A stretch of 16,574 nucleotides of DNA from DASTQL01 sp035761805 (GCA_035761805.1 DASTQL010000059.1:1-16574), one strand, 5' to 3'; shown: positions 1 to 7,317, counted from the first letter of the stretch. Program-made: numbers and translations. Notes: generated by a model from the letters alone, not told the origin.

Positions 1-97
1 CGGCGTCCAGGGCGAGGGAGGGGTGCCGGGTCGCGACGACCAGCGCGAGCGCGTCGTCGACGCCGGTGTCGACGAGGAGGGTGACCGGGCGCGCCAC
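1..97 (-). CDS. Nucleoside hydrolase, N-terminal fragment (runs off left edge)
   Basis: Only the first 32 codons are visible. From a GTG at 97-95 the minus strand reads through to position 1 without a stop. Residues 8-19 read LVDTGVDDALAL, which matches the N-terminal calcium- and ribose-binding aspartate motif of the inosine-uridine nucleoside hydrolase family. These enzymes hydrolyse ribonucleosides to base plus ribose in purine and pyrimidine salvage. The DTGVDD form lacks the Pro-Gly of the classical DTDPGIDD motif; from memory this variant occurs in actinobacterial members. The GTG lies 5 bp after the tsaD stop, so the gene is probably the last or a late member of the same transcript. 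No good ribosome binding site is seen, and translational coupling to tsaD is likely. The family call rests on one short motif. Confidence 0.6.
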   Translation of the reverse strand, partial: MARPVTLLVDTGVDDALALVVATRHPSLALDA

Positions 98-102
98 CGG
101 GC

Positions 103-1152
103 TCAGACGGCGACCGTGCTGACCGGCAGGGAGGAGTCGGCCGGCAGGTCGAGCGTCGAGGCAGGCCGGCCGCGGGTGATCAGCTCGGCGCCGAGGGCGG
201 CCACCATCGCCCCGTTGTCCGTGCACAGGCCGGGCCGCGGGATGCGGACGCGGATCCCGGCGGCGGCGCAGCGGTCCCCGGCCAGGGTCCGCAACCGGGA
301 GTTCGCGGCCACGCCACCGCCGATGAGCAGGCTGTCCACCCCCCGTTCGCGGCAGGCCAGCACGGCCTTGGCGGTGAGCACGTCGACCACGGCCTCCTGG
401 AAGGAGGCGGCCACGTCGGCCACCGGCACCGGCCCGCCCTGCCGCTGGCGCGCCTCGACCCAGCGCGCGACCGCCGTCTTGAGCCCGGAGAAGGAGAAGT
501 CGTAGCGGTGCCGCTCGAGATCGCGCGGACCGGTGAGGCCGCGCGGGAACTCCACGTACGCGGGGTCTCCGGCGCGGGCTTCCCGGTCGACGTACGGCCC
601 GCCCGGGAACGGCAGGCCGAGCAGACGCGCCACCTTGTCGAAGGCCTCGCCCGCAGCGTCGTCGATGGTGGCGCCGAGCGGCGTCACGGCCGCGGTGACG
701 TCCTCGACGAGCAGGAGCGAGGAATGGCCGCCCGAGACGAGCAGCGCCACGGTCGGCTCCGGCAGGGGACCGTGCTCGAGCTGGTCCACCGCGACGTGGG
801 CGGCCAGGTGGTTGACACCGTAGAGCGGGCGGCCCAGGGCCAAGGCAAGCGCCTTGGCCGCCGCTACCCCGACGACCAGGGCGCCGGTCAGTCCTGGTCC
901 GCTCGTCACCGCCACGGCGTCGACGTCGGTCAGCGCGATGCCCGCCTCCCGGCAGGCGCGTTCGACCGTCGGCACCATGGCCTCGAGGTGGGCCCGGCTG
1001 GCCACCTCGGGGACCACGCCGCCGAACCTCGCGTGATCGTCGACGCTGCTGGCCACGGCGTCGACGAGCAGCTCCCGGCCGTGCACGAGGCCCACACCCG
1101 TCTCGTCGCAGGACGTCTCGATGCCCAGGACGAGCGGTGCGCCGGCGGTCAC
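103..1152 (-). CDS. tsaD: tRNA N6-adenosine threonylcarbamoyltransferase TsaD
   Basis: This is the catalytic subunit that transfers threonylcarbamoyl from threonylcarbamoyl-AMP to A37 of ANN-decoding tRNAs (t6A), working in the cytoplasm with TsaB and TsaE. The 349-residue protein is close to the usual length. It has the ASKHA-fold start IETSCDETGVGLV (residues 11-23), the metal-binding HxxxH motif in VNHLAAHVAV, the LVSGGHSSL loop, DDAAGEAFDKVARLLGLP, FSFSGLKTAVARW, the nucleotide-binding IGGGVAANSRLR and a C-terminal CTDNGAM motif. The GTG start at 1152-1150 overlaps the rimI stop in a GTGA tetranucleotide, which indicates translational coupling and fixes the start. The adenylate-forming partner TsaC/Sua5 is not in this window. 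Confidence 0.97.
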   Translation of the reverse strand: MTAGAPLVLGIETSCDETGVGLVHGRELLVDAVASSVDDHARFGGVVPEVASRAHLEAMVPTVERACREAGIALTDVDAVAVTSGPGLTGALVVGVAAAKALALALGRPLYGVNHLAAHVAVDQLEHGPLPEPTVALLVSGGHSSLLLVEDVTAAVTPLGATIDDAAGEAFDKVARLLGLPFPGGPYVDREARAGDPAYVEFPRGLTGPRDLERHRYDFSFSGLKTAVARWVEARQRQGGPVPVADVAASFQEAVVDVLTAKAVLACRERGVDSLLIGGGVAANSRLRTLAGDRCAAAGIRVRIPRPGLCTDNGAMVAALGAELITRGRPASTLDLPADSSLPVSTVAV

Positions 1153-1625
1153 GCCCCGATGATCGCACCTGGGCCACGGCGACGGCGGAGCAGCAGGGCG
1201 TCGACCCGACCACCGGCGTAGTAGCCGCGCCGGACGCCCACGCGCTCGAAGCCGGCGATGCGGTAGAGCTCCAGCGCCGCCGCGTCGTCCGCGCGGACCT
1301 CGAGCACGACCTCGCCGACGCCCCTCCTCTCCGCGTCCTCGACCAGCGCACGGAGCAGCCGGCCGCCGGTCCCCCGCCGCTGCGCGTGCGGTGCGACGGC
1401 AACCGTCTGGACGTCCGCGGCCTCACCGTGGGCCCACAGCCCGGCGTAGCCGACGACCTCCCCGTTCGCCTCGGCGACCAGGTACGTCCGGGAGTCGGGG
1501 ACCCCAGCCAGCTCCGACCACAGCAGCTCGGGCGACCAGGCGTCGTCGGGGAAGAGCACCGGCTCGAGGCCCGCCACCGCCTCGAGGTCCCACCAGCGCA
1601 TCGGGCGCAGGGTGACCGCGCTCAT
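1149..1625 (-). CDS. rimI: Ribosomal-protein-alanine N-acetyltransferase RimI (GNAT family)
   Basis: A 158-residue GNAT acetyltransferase. The acetyl-CoA binding segment VAVAPHAQRRGTGGRLL carries the Q/R-x-x-G-x-G/A signature, and the C-terminal part ALELYRIAGFERVGVRRGYY has the YxxxGFxxxGxRxxYY pattern typical of RimI. In E. coli RimI acetylates the N-terminal alanine of ribosomal protein S18. In actinobacteria the gene commonly sits between tsaB and tsaD, as here, and the substrate range may be wider. The ATG at 1625-1623 was chosen because it gives the canonical N-terminus (TLRPMRWWDL). An ATG at 1636-1634 is out of frame and stops after four codons. There is no Shine-Dalgarno sequence, so translation likely depends on coupling to tsaB. 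Confidence 0.93.
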   Translation of the reverse strand: MSAVTLRPMRWWDLEAVAGLEPVLFPDDAWSPELLWSELAGVPDSRTYLVAEANGEVVGYAGLWAHGEAADVQTVAVAPHAQRRGTGGRLLRALVEDAERRGVGEVVLEVRADDAAALELYRIAGFERVGVRRGYYAGGRVDALLLRRRRGPGAIIGA

Positions 1626-1636
1626 CGGGCGCTCAT
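1622..1636 (-). other. Four-codon mini-ORF linking the tsaB stop to the rimI start
   Basis: On the minus strand the sequence ATGAGCGCCCGATGAGCGC contains two copies of ATGAGCGC 11 bases apart. The first ATG (1636-1634) overlaps the tsaB stop TGA (1635-1633) and opens a reading frame of only Met-Ser-Ala-Arg. That frame's own TGA (1624-1622) overlaps the rimI ATG (1625-1623). The layout is seen directly. A role in termination-reinitiation between tsaB and rimI is inference, and the repeat could equally be a chance 11-bp duplication. Confidence 0.3.
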
Positions 1637-2304
1637 CGGGTCAGCACGGGCTTGCGCGGGCCCGGCGGCCGGGCGTCCGGCCGGCGCAGGTAGAGCGGCT
1701 CGGGGTCGAGCACCTCGACGGACCCGGCCAGCACCGCGGCCGCCAGGTCGGCCGCCCCCGGGTACTCGGGGTCGACCCGCAAGGGCAGGTCCTCCGGGTA
1801 GAGGCCCGGCCCCGCCCCCGCGACCGGGAGATCGCGGTACGTGCCACCGCCGGGTGCCGGATCGGCGGCGAAGCCGGCCGCCGGCCCCACGACCGGGCCG
1901 GAGACCCGCCGGCCGTCGGTGCCGTAGGTCGCCCAGTAGACCTCGCGCCGCCGGGCGTCCGTGGCCACCGCGAACGGTCCGGTGACGCGCGCCCGGTCCA
2001 CGCCCGCAGCCACGACGTCCAGGCTGCAGACGCCCCGCACCGGGATCTCGAGAGCGGCGCCGAGCACCCGGGCCGTCACCACGCCGACCCGCAGACCGGT
2101 GAAGGGGCCCGGCCCCACCCCGACCGCCACCCCGGTGAGGTCCAGCCGGTCCGCCCCGGCCTCCGCCAGCACGGCCTCGATCGCGGGCGCGAGCAGCTCG
2201 GCGTGGCGCATGGCGTCGACGGTGGTCCGCTCGGCCAGCACGCCCCTCCCGTCGTGGAGGGCTACCGTGACGGCCGGTGTCGACGTGTCGAAGGCCAGCA
2301 GCAC
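1633..2304 (-). CDS. tsaB: tRNA threonylcarbamoyladenosine biosynthesis protein TsaB
   Basis: TsaB is the non-catalytic TsaD paralogue that dimerises with TsaD and, with TsaE, forms the bacterial t6A complex. The N-terminus LLAFDTSTPAVTVAL and the GVGPGPFTGLRVGVVTA motif (family form GPGSFTGLR) identify it. I place the start at the GTG at 2304-2302, which gives 223 residues beginning directly at the first beta strand, as usual in the family. An in-frame GTG at 2346 and an open frame back to 2439 would add low-complexity basic sequence encoded by a palindrome-rich gap, and I reject both. No clear ribosome binding site precedes the chosen start. It is followed by rimI after 7 bp. Confidence 0.93.
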   Translation of the reverse strand: MLLAFDTSTPAVTVALHDGRGVLAERTTVDAMRHAELLAPAIEAVLAEAGADRLDLTGVAVGVGPGPFTGLRVGVVTARVLGAALEIPVRGVCSLDVVAAGVDRARVTGPFAVATDARRREVYWATYGTDGRRVSGPVVGPAAGFAADPAPGGGTYRDLPVAGAGPGLYPEDLPLRVDPEYPGAADLAAAVLAGSVEVLDPEPLYLRRPDARPPGPRKPVLTR

Positions 2305-2322
2305 CGGCCCAGTTGACCACGT

Positions 2323-2440
2323 CCACCACCCTCGTGGGGCCTTCACCAGGCGCGCACGCCTCGTGATGACGCCAGCAGCCTGGTGGTGGCCCGGTGGCGC
2401 GGCCCTCGTGATGCCCCTCCTACACCCCGGGGCCGCCACC
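2323..2440. repeat. Palindrome-rich gap between tsaE and tsaB
   Basis: The 145-bp gap (2305-2449) interrupts an otherwise tightly packed operon and holds several inverted repeats. Arms 2343-2352 and 2357-2366 (TCACCAGGCG / CGCCTCGTGA) form a 10-bp stem with one mismatch and a 4-nt loop. Arms 2323-2330 and 2382-2389 (CCACCACC / GGTGGTGG) enclose it perfectly. Arms 2393-2405 and 2430-2440 (GGTGGCGCGGCCC / GGGCCGCCACC) pair over 11 bp with a 2-nt bulge. The string CCTCGTGATG occurs twice (2360-2369 and 2404-2413). No U-tract follows any stem. It could be an extragenic palindromic repeat, an mRNA-processing or attenuation structure, or a decayed insertion. No coding function is supported. Confidence 0.5.
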
Positions 2441-2449
2441 CAGGACCGG

Positions 2450-2959
2450 TCACACCCCGGCGGGCCGGCTGCGCAGCACCCCGAGGTCGACGCCGGTCCA
2501 ACGACGACCGCACCCCCGCACCACGACTCGGCGGGGACCGTCTGCGCCTGACGGCTCGGCCATCGTGGCCTCGGCCCGGTCGATGGTCAGCTCCAGCCGG
2601 TCATCCGCCAGCCCCTCGGCCAGCCCCGAGCCCCACTCGACGACGGTGACGGCATCGTCCAGGGACGCCTCCAGGTCCAGGTCCTCGAGCTCGTCCCAGC
2701 CCGTGAGACGGTAGGCGTCGACGTGGACCATCGGCGGGCCGCCCACGGTCGACGGGTGCACCCGGGCGATCACGAAGGTCGGCGACGTGACCGGACCTCG
2801 CACGCCGAGGCCGCCACCCAGCCCCTGCGCGAGGGTGGTCTTGCCGGAGCCGAGCGCCCCGGACAGCAGCACCAGGTCCCCCGCCTGCAGCAAGGCACCC
2901 AACCGCGTGCCCAGGGCACGCATGTCCTCCGCGGCCGGGACCAGCACCTCGACGGTCAC
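2450..2959 (-). CDS. tsaE: tRNA threonylcarbamoyladenosine biosynthesis ATPase TsaE
   Basis: A 169-residue P-loop ATPase that drives the TsaB-TsaD t6A complex through its cycle. The Walker A motif GALGSGKTT is at residues 34-42, followed by VTSPTFVIARVH, the HVDAYRL segment (79-85) and VVEWGSGLAEGL (107-118), all in TsaE family order. The start is the GTG at 2959-2957, which overlaps the stop of the uracil-DNA glycosylase gene as GTGA. This yields the normal family length; longer in-frame extensions run through the glycosylase gene and are not credible. The C-terminal ~40 residues are poorly conserved and rich in Arg, Gly and Val. A 145-bp palindrome-rich gap separates it from tsaB. Confidence 0.94.
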   Translation of the reverse strand: MTVEVLVPAAEDMRALGTRLGALLQAGDLVLLSGALGSGKTTLAQGLGGGLGVRGPVTSPTFVIARVHPSTVGGPPMVHVDAYRLTGWDELEDLDLEASLDDAVTVVEWGSGLAEGLADDRLELTIDRAEATMAEPSGADGPRRVVVRGCGRRWTGVDLGVLRSRPAGV

Positions 2960-3609
2960 GGCGAGGCGGACCCCTCGGGCGGCGCGAACGCGAGCCGCCC
3001 CTCCAGCAGCCGCGCCACCGCCCCCAGGTCCTCGCGCAGCGCCGCGAGCGGAGCGCCCCGGGGACCGAACCGGATGGCGGCGGAGGGGTGGTATGTGGCC
3101 ATCAACCAGCGGCCCCCCCACGGGTGAGGGCGGCCGCGCACCGCCCCGATCCGCGCCCCCGGGCCGAGGGCCCAGGCCAGGGCGCTCCCCCCGAGTGTCA
3201 CCACGAGCCGGGGGTCGGCCAGCTCCACCTGCCGCCGCAGCCACGGGCGGCAGGCCTCGACCTCGCGGCGGCGCGGGGCACGGTTGCCGGGCGGGCGGCA
3301 CTTGAGCACGTTGGCGACGGCGACCCGGTCACGGGAGAGCCCGGCCTCGGTGAGCAGGGAGTCGAGCAACCGCCCCGAGCGCCCGACGAAGGGCACCCCC
3401 ACCGCGTCCTCCTCCACCCCCGGCGCCTCCCCCACGAGCAGCACCTCCGCGCCCTCGGGGAGGGTGCCGGGGACCACGTGGGTACGGCAGGCGGCGAGCT
3501 CGGCGCAGACCGTGCAGCCCCGGACGGTCCGCGCCAGCGCCTCCCACGACGTGAGCCGAGGGGCGACGACGGCCGGGTCGATGCCGGTCGTCCGTGGATC
3601 GTCGGTCAA
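2956..3609 (-). CDS. Uracil-DNA glycosylase, family 4 (Fe-S cluster type)
   Basis: The enzyme removes uracil from DNA as the first step of base excision repair. The 217-residue protein has the active-site motif VGEAPGVEEDAVGVPFVGRS (residues 59-78), the VTLGGSALAW strand and the MATYHPSAAIR loop (170-180). Four cysteines at C32, C35, C104 and C120 (spacing C-x2-C and C-x15-C) fit the [4Fe-4S] ligands of family 4 glycosylases. The start is a TTG at 3609-3607, overlapping the upstream hydrolase stop as TTGA and preceded by GAGGGG with 7-nt spacing. It lies between a hydrolase and the t6A genes, coupled on both sides by 4-bp overlaps. It is unrelated in function to its neighbours and probably only co-transcribed. 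Confidence 0.92.
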   Translation of the reverse strand: MTDDPRTTGIDPAVVAPRLTSWEALARTVRGCTVCAELAACRTHVVPGTLPEGAEVLLVGEAPGVEEDAVGVPFVGRSGRLLDSLLTEAGLSRDRVAVANVLKCRPPGNRAPRRREVEACRPWLRRQVELADPRLVVTLGGSALAWALGPGARIGAVRGRPHPWGGRWLMATYHPSAAIRFGPRGAPLAALREDLGAVARLLEGRLAFAPPEGSASP

Positions 3610-4700
3610 CGGGCCGCCCCTCGCCCGGCGGCCGCCGCGGCGCGGACCCGGTCGACCTGCGCCCGCAGGTGCGCGGTGACGACCTCGTGCCGCTCCAACA
3701 GCACCATGTGGCCGGAGTCGGGGACCTCGACGTAGCGGGCGTGCGGGAGCCGCTCCGCGATCTCTCGGCTGTGCACCAGGGGCGTGAGCAGGTCCCGGCC
3801 GGCTCCCACGACCAGCGTGTCCAGCTCGCGCAGCAGGCCGAGCCCCTCGCGTTGCTCGTGGGTGGCGAACACCGGGAGGAACTCCGCGATGACCTCGATC
3901 GGCGTCCCCGCGTTGAGCTGCGCGGTGAACTCGACCAGCGAGGCCGGGGCGTCGTCGGCGAAGGAGTAGCGCTTGGTCAGCACGAAGCCGAGGTCGCTGC
4001 CGGCGCGCCGGCCGCGCTCGACCAGGTCCGGCTGGCGGGCAAGGCCCGACACGACGCCCGGCGCCAGTCGCCCGGCCAGCCGCCCGGCCGGCCCCGGCAC
4101 ACCGAGCGTGACCTCGCGCAGGCCGCCAGCGCTGGTGGCCACGAACGCGACCCCGACGACGCGGTCGCCGAGCAGCTCGGGGCGGCGGACGAGCAGGTCC
4201 ATGACCGTCATGCCACCCATCGAGTGCCCGACCAGGAGCACCGGACCCGCCGGCGCGGCGGCGTCGAGCACGGCGCCGAGGTCGTCCGCCAGGCGCTGGA
4301 AGGACACCGAGCCCTCCGGCGCACGGCCCGAACGCCCGTGCGAGCGCTGGTCCCAGAACACGAGCCGGGCCGTGCCGCGCAGGTCCCGGCGCTGGAAGTG
4401 CCACACGTCGAGGTTGAGCGCGTAGCCGTGGCTGAAGACCACGGTGAGGTCGGGACGCGCCGCATCGGCCGACAGCTCGTCCACCTCCGCGTACAGCTCG
4501 ACACCGTCTCCCGCCGTCACGACCAGCGGGTCGCCCCGCAGCGAGCCGAACGGCTCGTCCGCGAAGGGGTCCCGCCCGCGCAGCGATCGACCGACGACGT
4601 AGCGCTCGGCCGCCAGTCCGACGGCCGCACCGGCCGCCGCCAGCCCCAGCAGCGCGCCGGTGACCCCCGCCGCGCGTCCGGCCGTCAGCAACCGGCTCAC
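3606..4700 (-). CDS. Membrane-anchored alpha/beta hydrolase
   Basis: A 364-residue alpha/beta-hydrolase fold protein of unknown substrate. Residues ~11-31 form an Ala/Gly/Leu-rich hydrophobic helix that probably anchors the protein in the membrane; there is no convincing cleavage site. The catalytic triad is visible: nucleophile S160 in VLLVGHSMGGM, acid D303 in VGAGRDLLTP and base H331 in PDSGHMVLLE. An oxyanion-hole segment, VFSHGYALN, is at 88-96. GTG at 4700-4698 overlaps the alr stop (GTGA). Such a hydrolase next to alr is, from memory, a recurrent arrangement in actinobacteria, but its reaction is not established. It could be an esterase, a lipase or a peptidase-like enzyme acting at the cell envelope. 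Confidence 0.88.
   Translation of the reverse strand: MSRLLTAGRAAGVTGALLGLAAAGAAVGLAAERYVVGRSLRGRDPFADEPFGSLRGDPLVVTAGDGVELYAEVDELSADAARPDLTVVFSHGYALNLDVWHFQRRDLRGTARLVFWDQRSHGRSGRAPEGSVSFQRLADDLGAVLDAAAPAGPVLLVGHSMGGMTVMDLLVRRPELLGDRVVGVAFVATSAGGLREVTLGVPGPAGRLAGRLAPGVVSGLARQPDLVERGRRAGSDLGFVLTKRYSFADDAPASLVEFTAQLNAGTPIEVIAEFLPVFATHEQREGLGLLRELDTLVVGAGRDLLTPLVHSREIAERLPHARYVEVPDSGHMVLLERHEVVTAHLRAQVDRVRAAAAAGRGAAR
3617..3622 (-). promoter_or_regulatory. Ribosome binding site deciding the TTG start of the uracil-DNA glycosylase
   Basis: GAGGGG on the minus strand ends 7 nt before the TTG at 3609. There is no ATG or GTG at a sensible position, so this Shine-Dalgarno match, together with the TTGA overlap, is the main support for the rare TTG start. 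Confidence 0.6.
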
Positions 4701-5851
4701 GCGCCCACCTCCGCGCCACCGACGTAGGCCCGGGGCAACCGGGGCGCGACGCGCGTGACGATCTCGTACGAGATGGTGCCGCAGGCCCGGGCCCAGTCCT
4801 CCGCCGTGGGCTCGCCGCCCTCACCGGGGCCGAAGAGGACCACCTCGTCACCGGCGTGGGCGGGGTCGTCGCCGAGGTCGACGACGATCTGGTCCATGCA
4901 CACCCGGCCGGCCACCGCACGCACCCGGCCGGCCGCGAGCACCGGCGCTCGGGACGACCCGTGCCGAGGGATGCCGTCGGCGTAGCCAAGCGGCACCAGC
5001 CCGAGGGTGGTCTCCCGCTCGGTCACGTAGTCGTGCCCGTACGAGACCCCCTGCGCGGGAGGGACCCGCTTGACCAGGGCCAGCCGGGCCCGCAGTGACA
5101 TCGCGGGCCGCAGGCCGAGCTGGGCCGGGCCGGCCTCGTCGGGCACCGGCGACAGGCCGTAGACGGCGAGCCCCGGCCGGACGAGGTCGAAGTGCGCGGC
5201 CGGCAGGGTCAGCGTCGCTGCGGAGTTCGCCAGGTGCCGCACCTCCGGGCGCACCCCTCGCGACTCGGCTACGTCGAGCGCCTCGCGGAAGGTCGCGATC
5301 TGCGCCTCGATCGTCGGATGGCCCGGCGCGTCGGCCAGCGCGAAGTGGGACCAGAGGCCGACCACCTCCACGAGGCCGTCCGCCTGGGCCCGCAGGGCGG
5401 CGTCGACGACCTTCGGCCAGTCGTCCACCGTAGCCCCGCCCCTGCCCAGCCCCGTGTCGACCTTGAGGTGCAGGCGGGCCGGGCGGCCGACCTGGGCCGC
5501 TCCCGACGCGATCTCGGAGACCGCCCACCGGGCCGACGCGCTGACGTCGACGTCGGCCTCGACCGCGTCCACCCACCGCTCCCCCGGGGCGGCCAGCCAG
5601 GCCAGCAGGCGACCCTCGACCCCTGCGGCGCGCAGCAGCAGGGCCTCGCTCAGGACGGCGGTGCCGAGCCAGGTGGCACCGCCGGCCTGCGCCGCGCGGG
5701 CACACGGCACCAGGCCGTGTCCGTAGGCGTCGCCCTTCACCACGGCCATCACCTGTGCGCCGGTCGACCGCGCCGCCAGGGCCGTCACGTTGTCCCGTAC
5801 GGCGCTGAGGTCCACCCGCACCTCGGCGTGCGGTACGGGCGTCTCGACCAT
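4697..5851 (-). CDS. alr: Alanine racemase
   Basis: A PLP enzyme interconverting L- and D-alanine, supplying D-Ala for peptidoglycan. The 384-residue protein shows the PLP-lysine motif AVVKGDAYGHG with K39, the dimer-partner catalytic tyrosine region GVSYGHDYVTE, LGYADGIPR and the substrate-contact motif GRVCMDQIVVD near the C-terminus. The lysine motif has Gly where the family usually has Ala (KADAYGHG), which should not affect catalysis. The ATG at 5851-5849 is chosen because it precedes the conserved AEVRVDLSAVRDNV start; a longer open frame upstream is the antisense-like overlap with nnr. It begins 13 bp after the nnr stop and overlaps the following hydrolase by 4 bp. Confidence 0.96.
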   Translation of the reverse strand: MVETPVPHAEVRVDLSAVRDNVTALAARSTGAQVMAVVKGDAYGHGLVPCARAAQAGGATWLGTAVLSEALLLRAAGVEGRLLAWLAAPGERWVDAVEADVDVSASARWAVSEIASGAAQVGRPARLHLKVDTGLGRGGATVDDWPKVVDAALRAQADGLVEVVGLWSHFALADAPGHPTIEAQIATFREALDVAESRGVRPEVRHLANSAATLTLPAAHFDLVRPGLAVYGLSPVPDEAGPAQLGLRPAMSLRARLALVKRVPPAQGVSYGHDYVTERETTLGLVPLGYADGIPRHGSSRAPVLAAGRVRAVAGRVCMDQIVVDLGDDPAHAGDEVVLFGPGEGGEPTAEDWARACGTISYEIVTRVAPRLPRAYVGGAEVGA

Positions 5852-5864
5852 GGCGGGGATTCTG

Positions 5865-7313
5865 TCAGGGGCCGGTGGACCGGACGCCGACCGGGACGTC
5901 CCTGAGCCGCCGAAGCGCCACGGGCAGCGCCGCGAGGAGATCCTGGGCGCTCGGGGCACCCGACCGTTCGGCCGCCACCTGGCCGGCCAGACCGTGCACG
6001 TACGCGGCGAGCGAGCCGGCCTCCAGCGGGTCGAGCCCCCCGGCGAGCATCGCACCGCCGAGCCCGGCCAGCACGTCGCCGGAGCCGGCGGTGGCGAGGA
6101 CGGAGGTCCCAGTCGGGTTGGCCCGGATCCGGCCGTCGGAGGCGACGACGAGGGTGGTCGCGCCCTTGAGCAGGACGCACGCGTCCCACCGCCGCGCCGC
6201 CTCCCGGGCGTGGTGCAGCCGCCGGGCCTCGACGTCGCCGCGCGGGACCCCGAGCATCCGGGCCAGCTCCCCCGCATGCGGCGTGAGCAGGACGCGCGGG
6301 CCGACTCGGTCGGGCAGGTGCCCCAGGCCGTCGGCGTCGACCAGGACCGGCACCTCGTCGGCGAGGGCCCGGTGGACGGCCGCCGCGGTGTCCTCGCCGC
6401 TGCCCAGGCCGGACCCGACGGTCCAGGCCTGGACGCGGCCTTCCGCCACGACCGTCTCCGGCCACCGCGCGCGCACCAGCTCGGCTGCCGTCCCCGTACC
6501 CGCGTAGCGGACCATGCCCGCACCGCCGCGCACCGCTCCTCCCGTGGCGAGGACCGCTGCACCCGCGTACGAGGGGGAGCCTGCCGCCACGCCGACCACG
6601 CCCCGGGAGTACTTGTCGCTCGTACGGTCGGGCAGCGGGAGCCGCGCCGCCACGTCGACCGACTCGAGAACCTCGACCGCCGGAGCCGGCAGCAGCGGTG
6701 CCAGCCCGATGTCGACGTCCACGACCCGCCCGCTCGCGGCGGCCGCCGGGTCGACCACGTGCGCGGCCTTGCGCGTCCCGAAGGTCACGGTGACGTCGGC
6801 CCGGACGTGCGGTCCCAGCACCTCGCCCGTGTCCGGCTCGACGCCGCTGGGCAGATCGACGGCGACGATGAGCCCGGCCGTCTCTCGGGCCGTGTCGGCG
6901 AGGGTCACGGCGTCTCCGCGCAGGCCGCCGTGGCCACCGATGCCGAGCAGCCCGTCGACGACGAGGTCGGCGCGCCGCAGCAGCACGTCGGCGTCGGGAG
7001 CGAGGACCGCCCGGCCGCCGGCTGCCCGCAACGCCCCCAGACCACCGCGGTGCGCGCGGTCGGGGACGACGAGCACGGCGTCCACCCGCGCCCCCCGCCG
7101 GGCCAGGCGTGCCCCGGCGTACAGCGCGTCACCGCCGTTGTCGCCCCCACCGACCAGGAGCACCACGCGGGCCCCGTACGGGCCTCCGAGCAGCCGGGCG
7201 CACCGGGCGGCCAGCGCCCCCGCGGCGCGCTGCATGAGGGCGCCGTCGGGGAGGGAGGCCATCAGGGCGGCCTCGGCCGCCCTGACGTCCTCCACCAGGT
7301 GCGCACCGATCAC
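5865..7313 (-). CDS. nnr: Bifunctional NAD(P)H-hydrate epimerase / ADP-dependent NAD(P)H-hydrate dehydratase
   Basis: This repair enzyme rescues hydrated NADH/NADPH: the N-terminal domain epimerises R-NAD(P)HX to S, and the C-terminal domain dehydrates the S form using ADP. The 482-residue protein has the NnrE (YjeF N-terminal) domain at ~1-215, with LVGGGDNGGDALYAGARL (53-70) and VDLPSGVEPDTG (152-163). The NnrD ribokinase-like domain spans ~220-482, with SDKYSRGVVGVAAGSPSYAG, VLVDADGL, LLTPHAGELARMLG, VLLKGATTLV and AGSGDVLAGLGGAML. The start is the GTG at 7313-7311, 4 bp after the acpS stop, with GGAGGG 8 nt upstream. An open frame extends farther upstream only through acpS in another frame. 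Confidence 0.95.
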   Translation of the reverse strand: MIGAHLVEDVRAAEAALMASLPDGALMQRAAGALAARCARLLGGPYGARVVLLVGGGDNGGDALYAGARLARRGARVDAVLVVPDRAHRGGLGALRAAGGRAVLAPDADVLLRRADLVVDGLLGIGGHGGLRGDAVTLADTARETAGLIVAVDLPSGVEPDTGEVLGPHVRADVTVTFGTRKAAHVVDPAAAASGRVVDVDIGLAPLLPAPAVEVLESVDVAARLPLPDRTSDKYSRGVVGVAAGSPSYAGAAVLATGGAVRGGAGMVRYAGTGTAAELVRARWPETVVAEGRVQAWTVGSGLGSGEDTAAAVHRALADEVPVLVDADGLGHLPDRVGPRVLLTPHAGELARMLGVPRGDVEARRLHHAREAARRWDACVLLKGATTLVVASDGRIRANPTGTSVLATAGSGDVLAGLGGAMLAGGLDPLEAGSLAAYVHGLAGQVAAERSGAPSAQDLLAALPVALRRLRDVPVGVRSTGP

Positions 7314-7317
7314 CCGG

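Noticed and set aside
2305..2439. N-terminal extension of TsaB through the gap
   Set aside because: The frame is open, but the extra 45 residues are encoded by inverted repeats and precede the conserved first strand of the fold. Family members start at about the GTG at 2304.
2956..4989. A 677-residue fusion upstream of the uracil-DNA glycosylase
   Set aside because: The upstream part is an out-of-frame reading of the hydrolase and alr genes. The glycosylase domain has its own TTG with a ribosome binding site.
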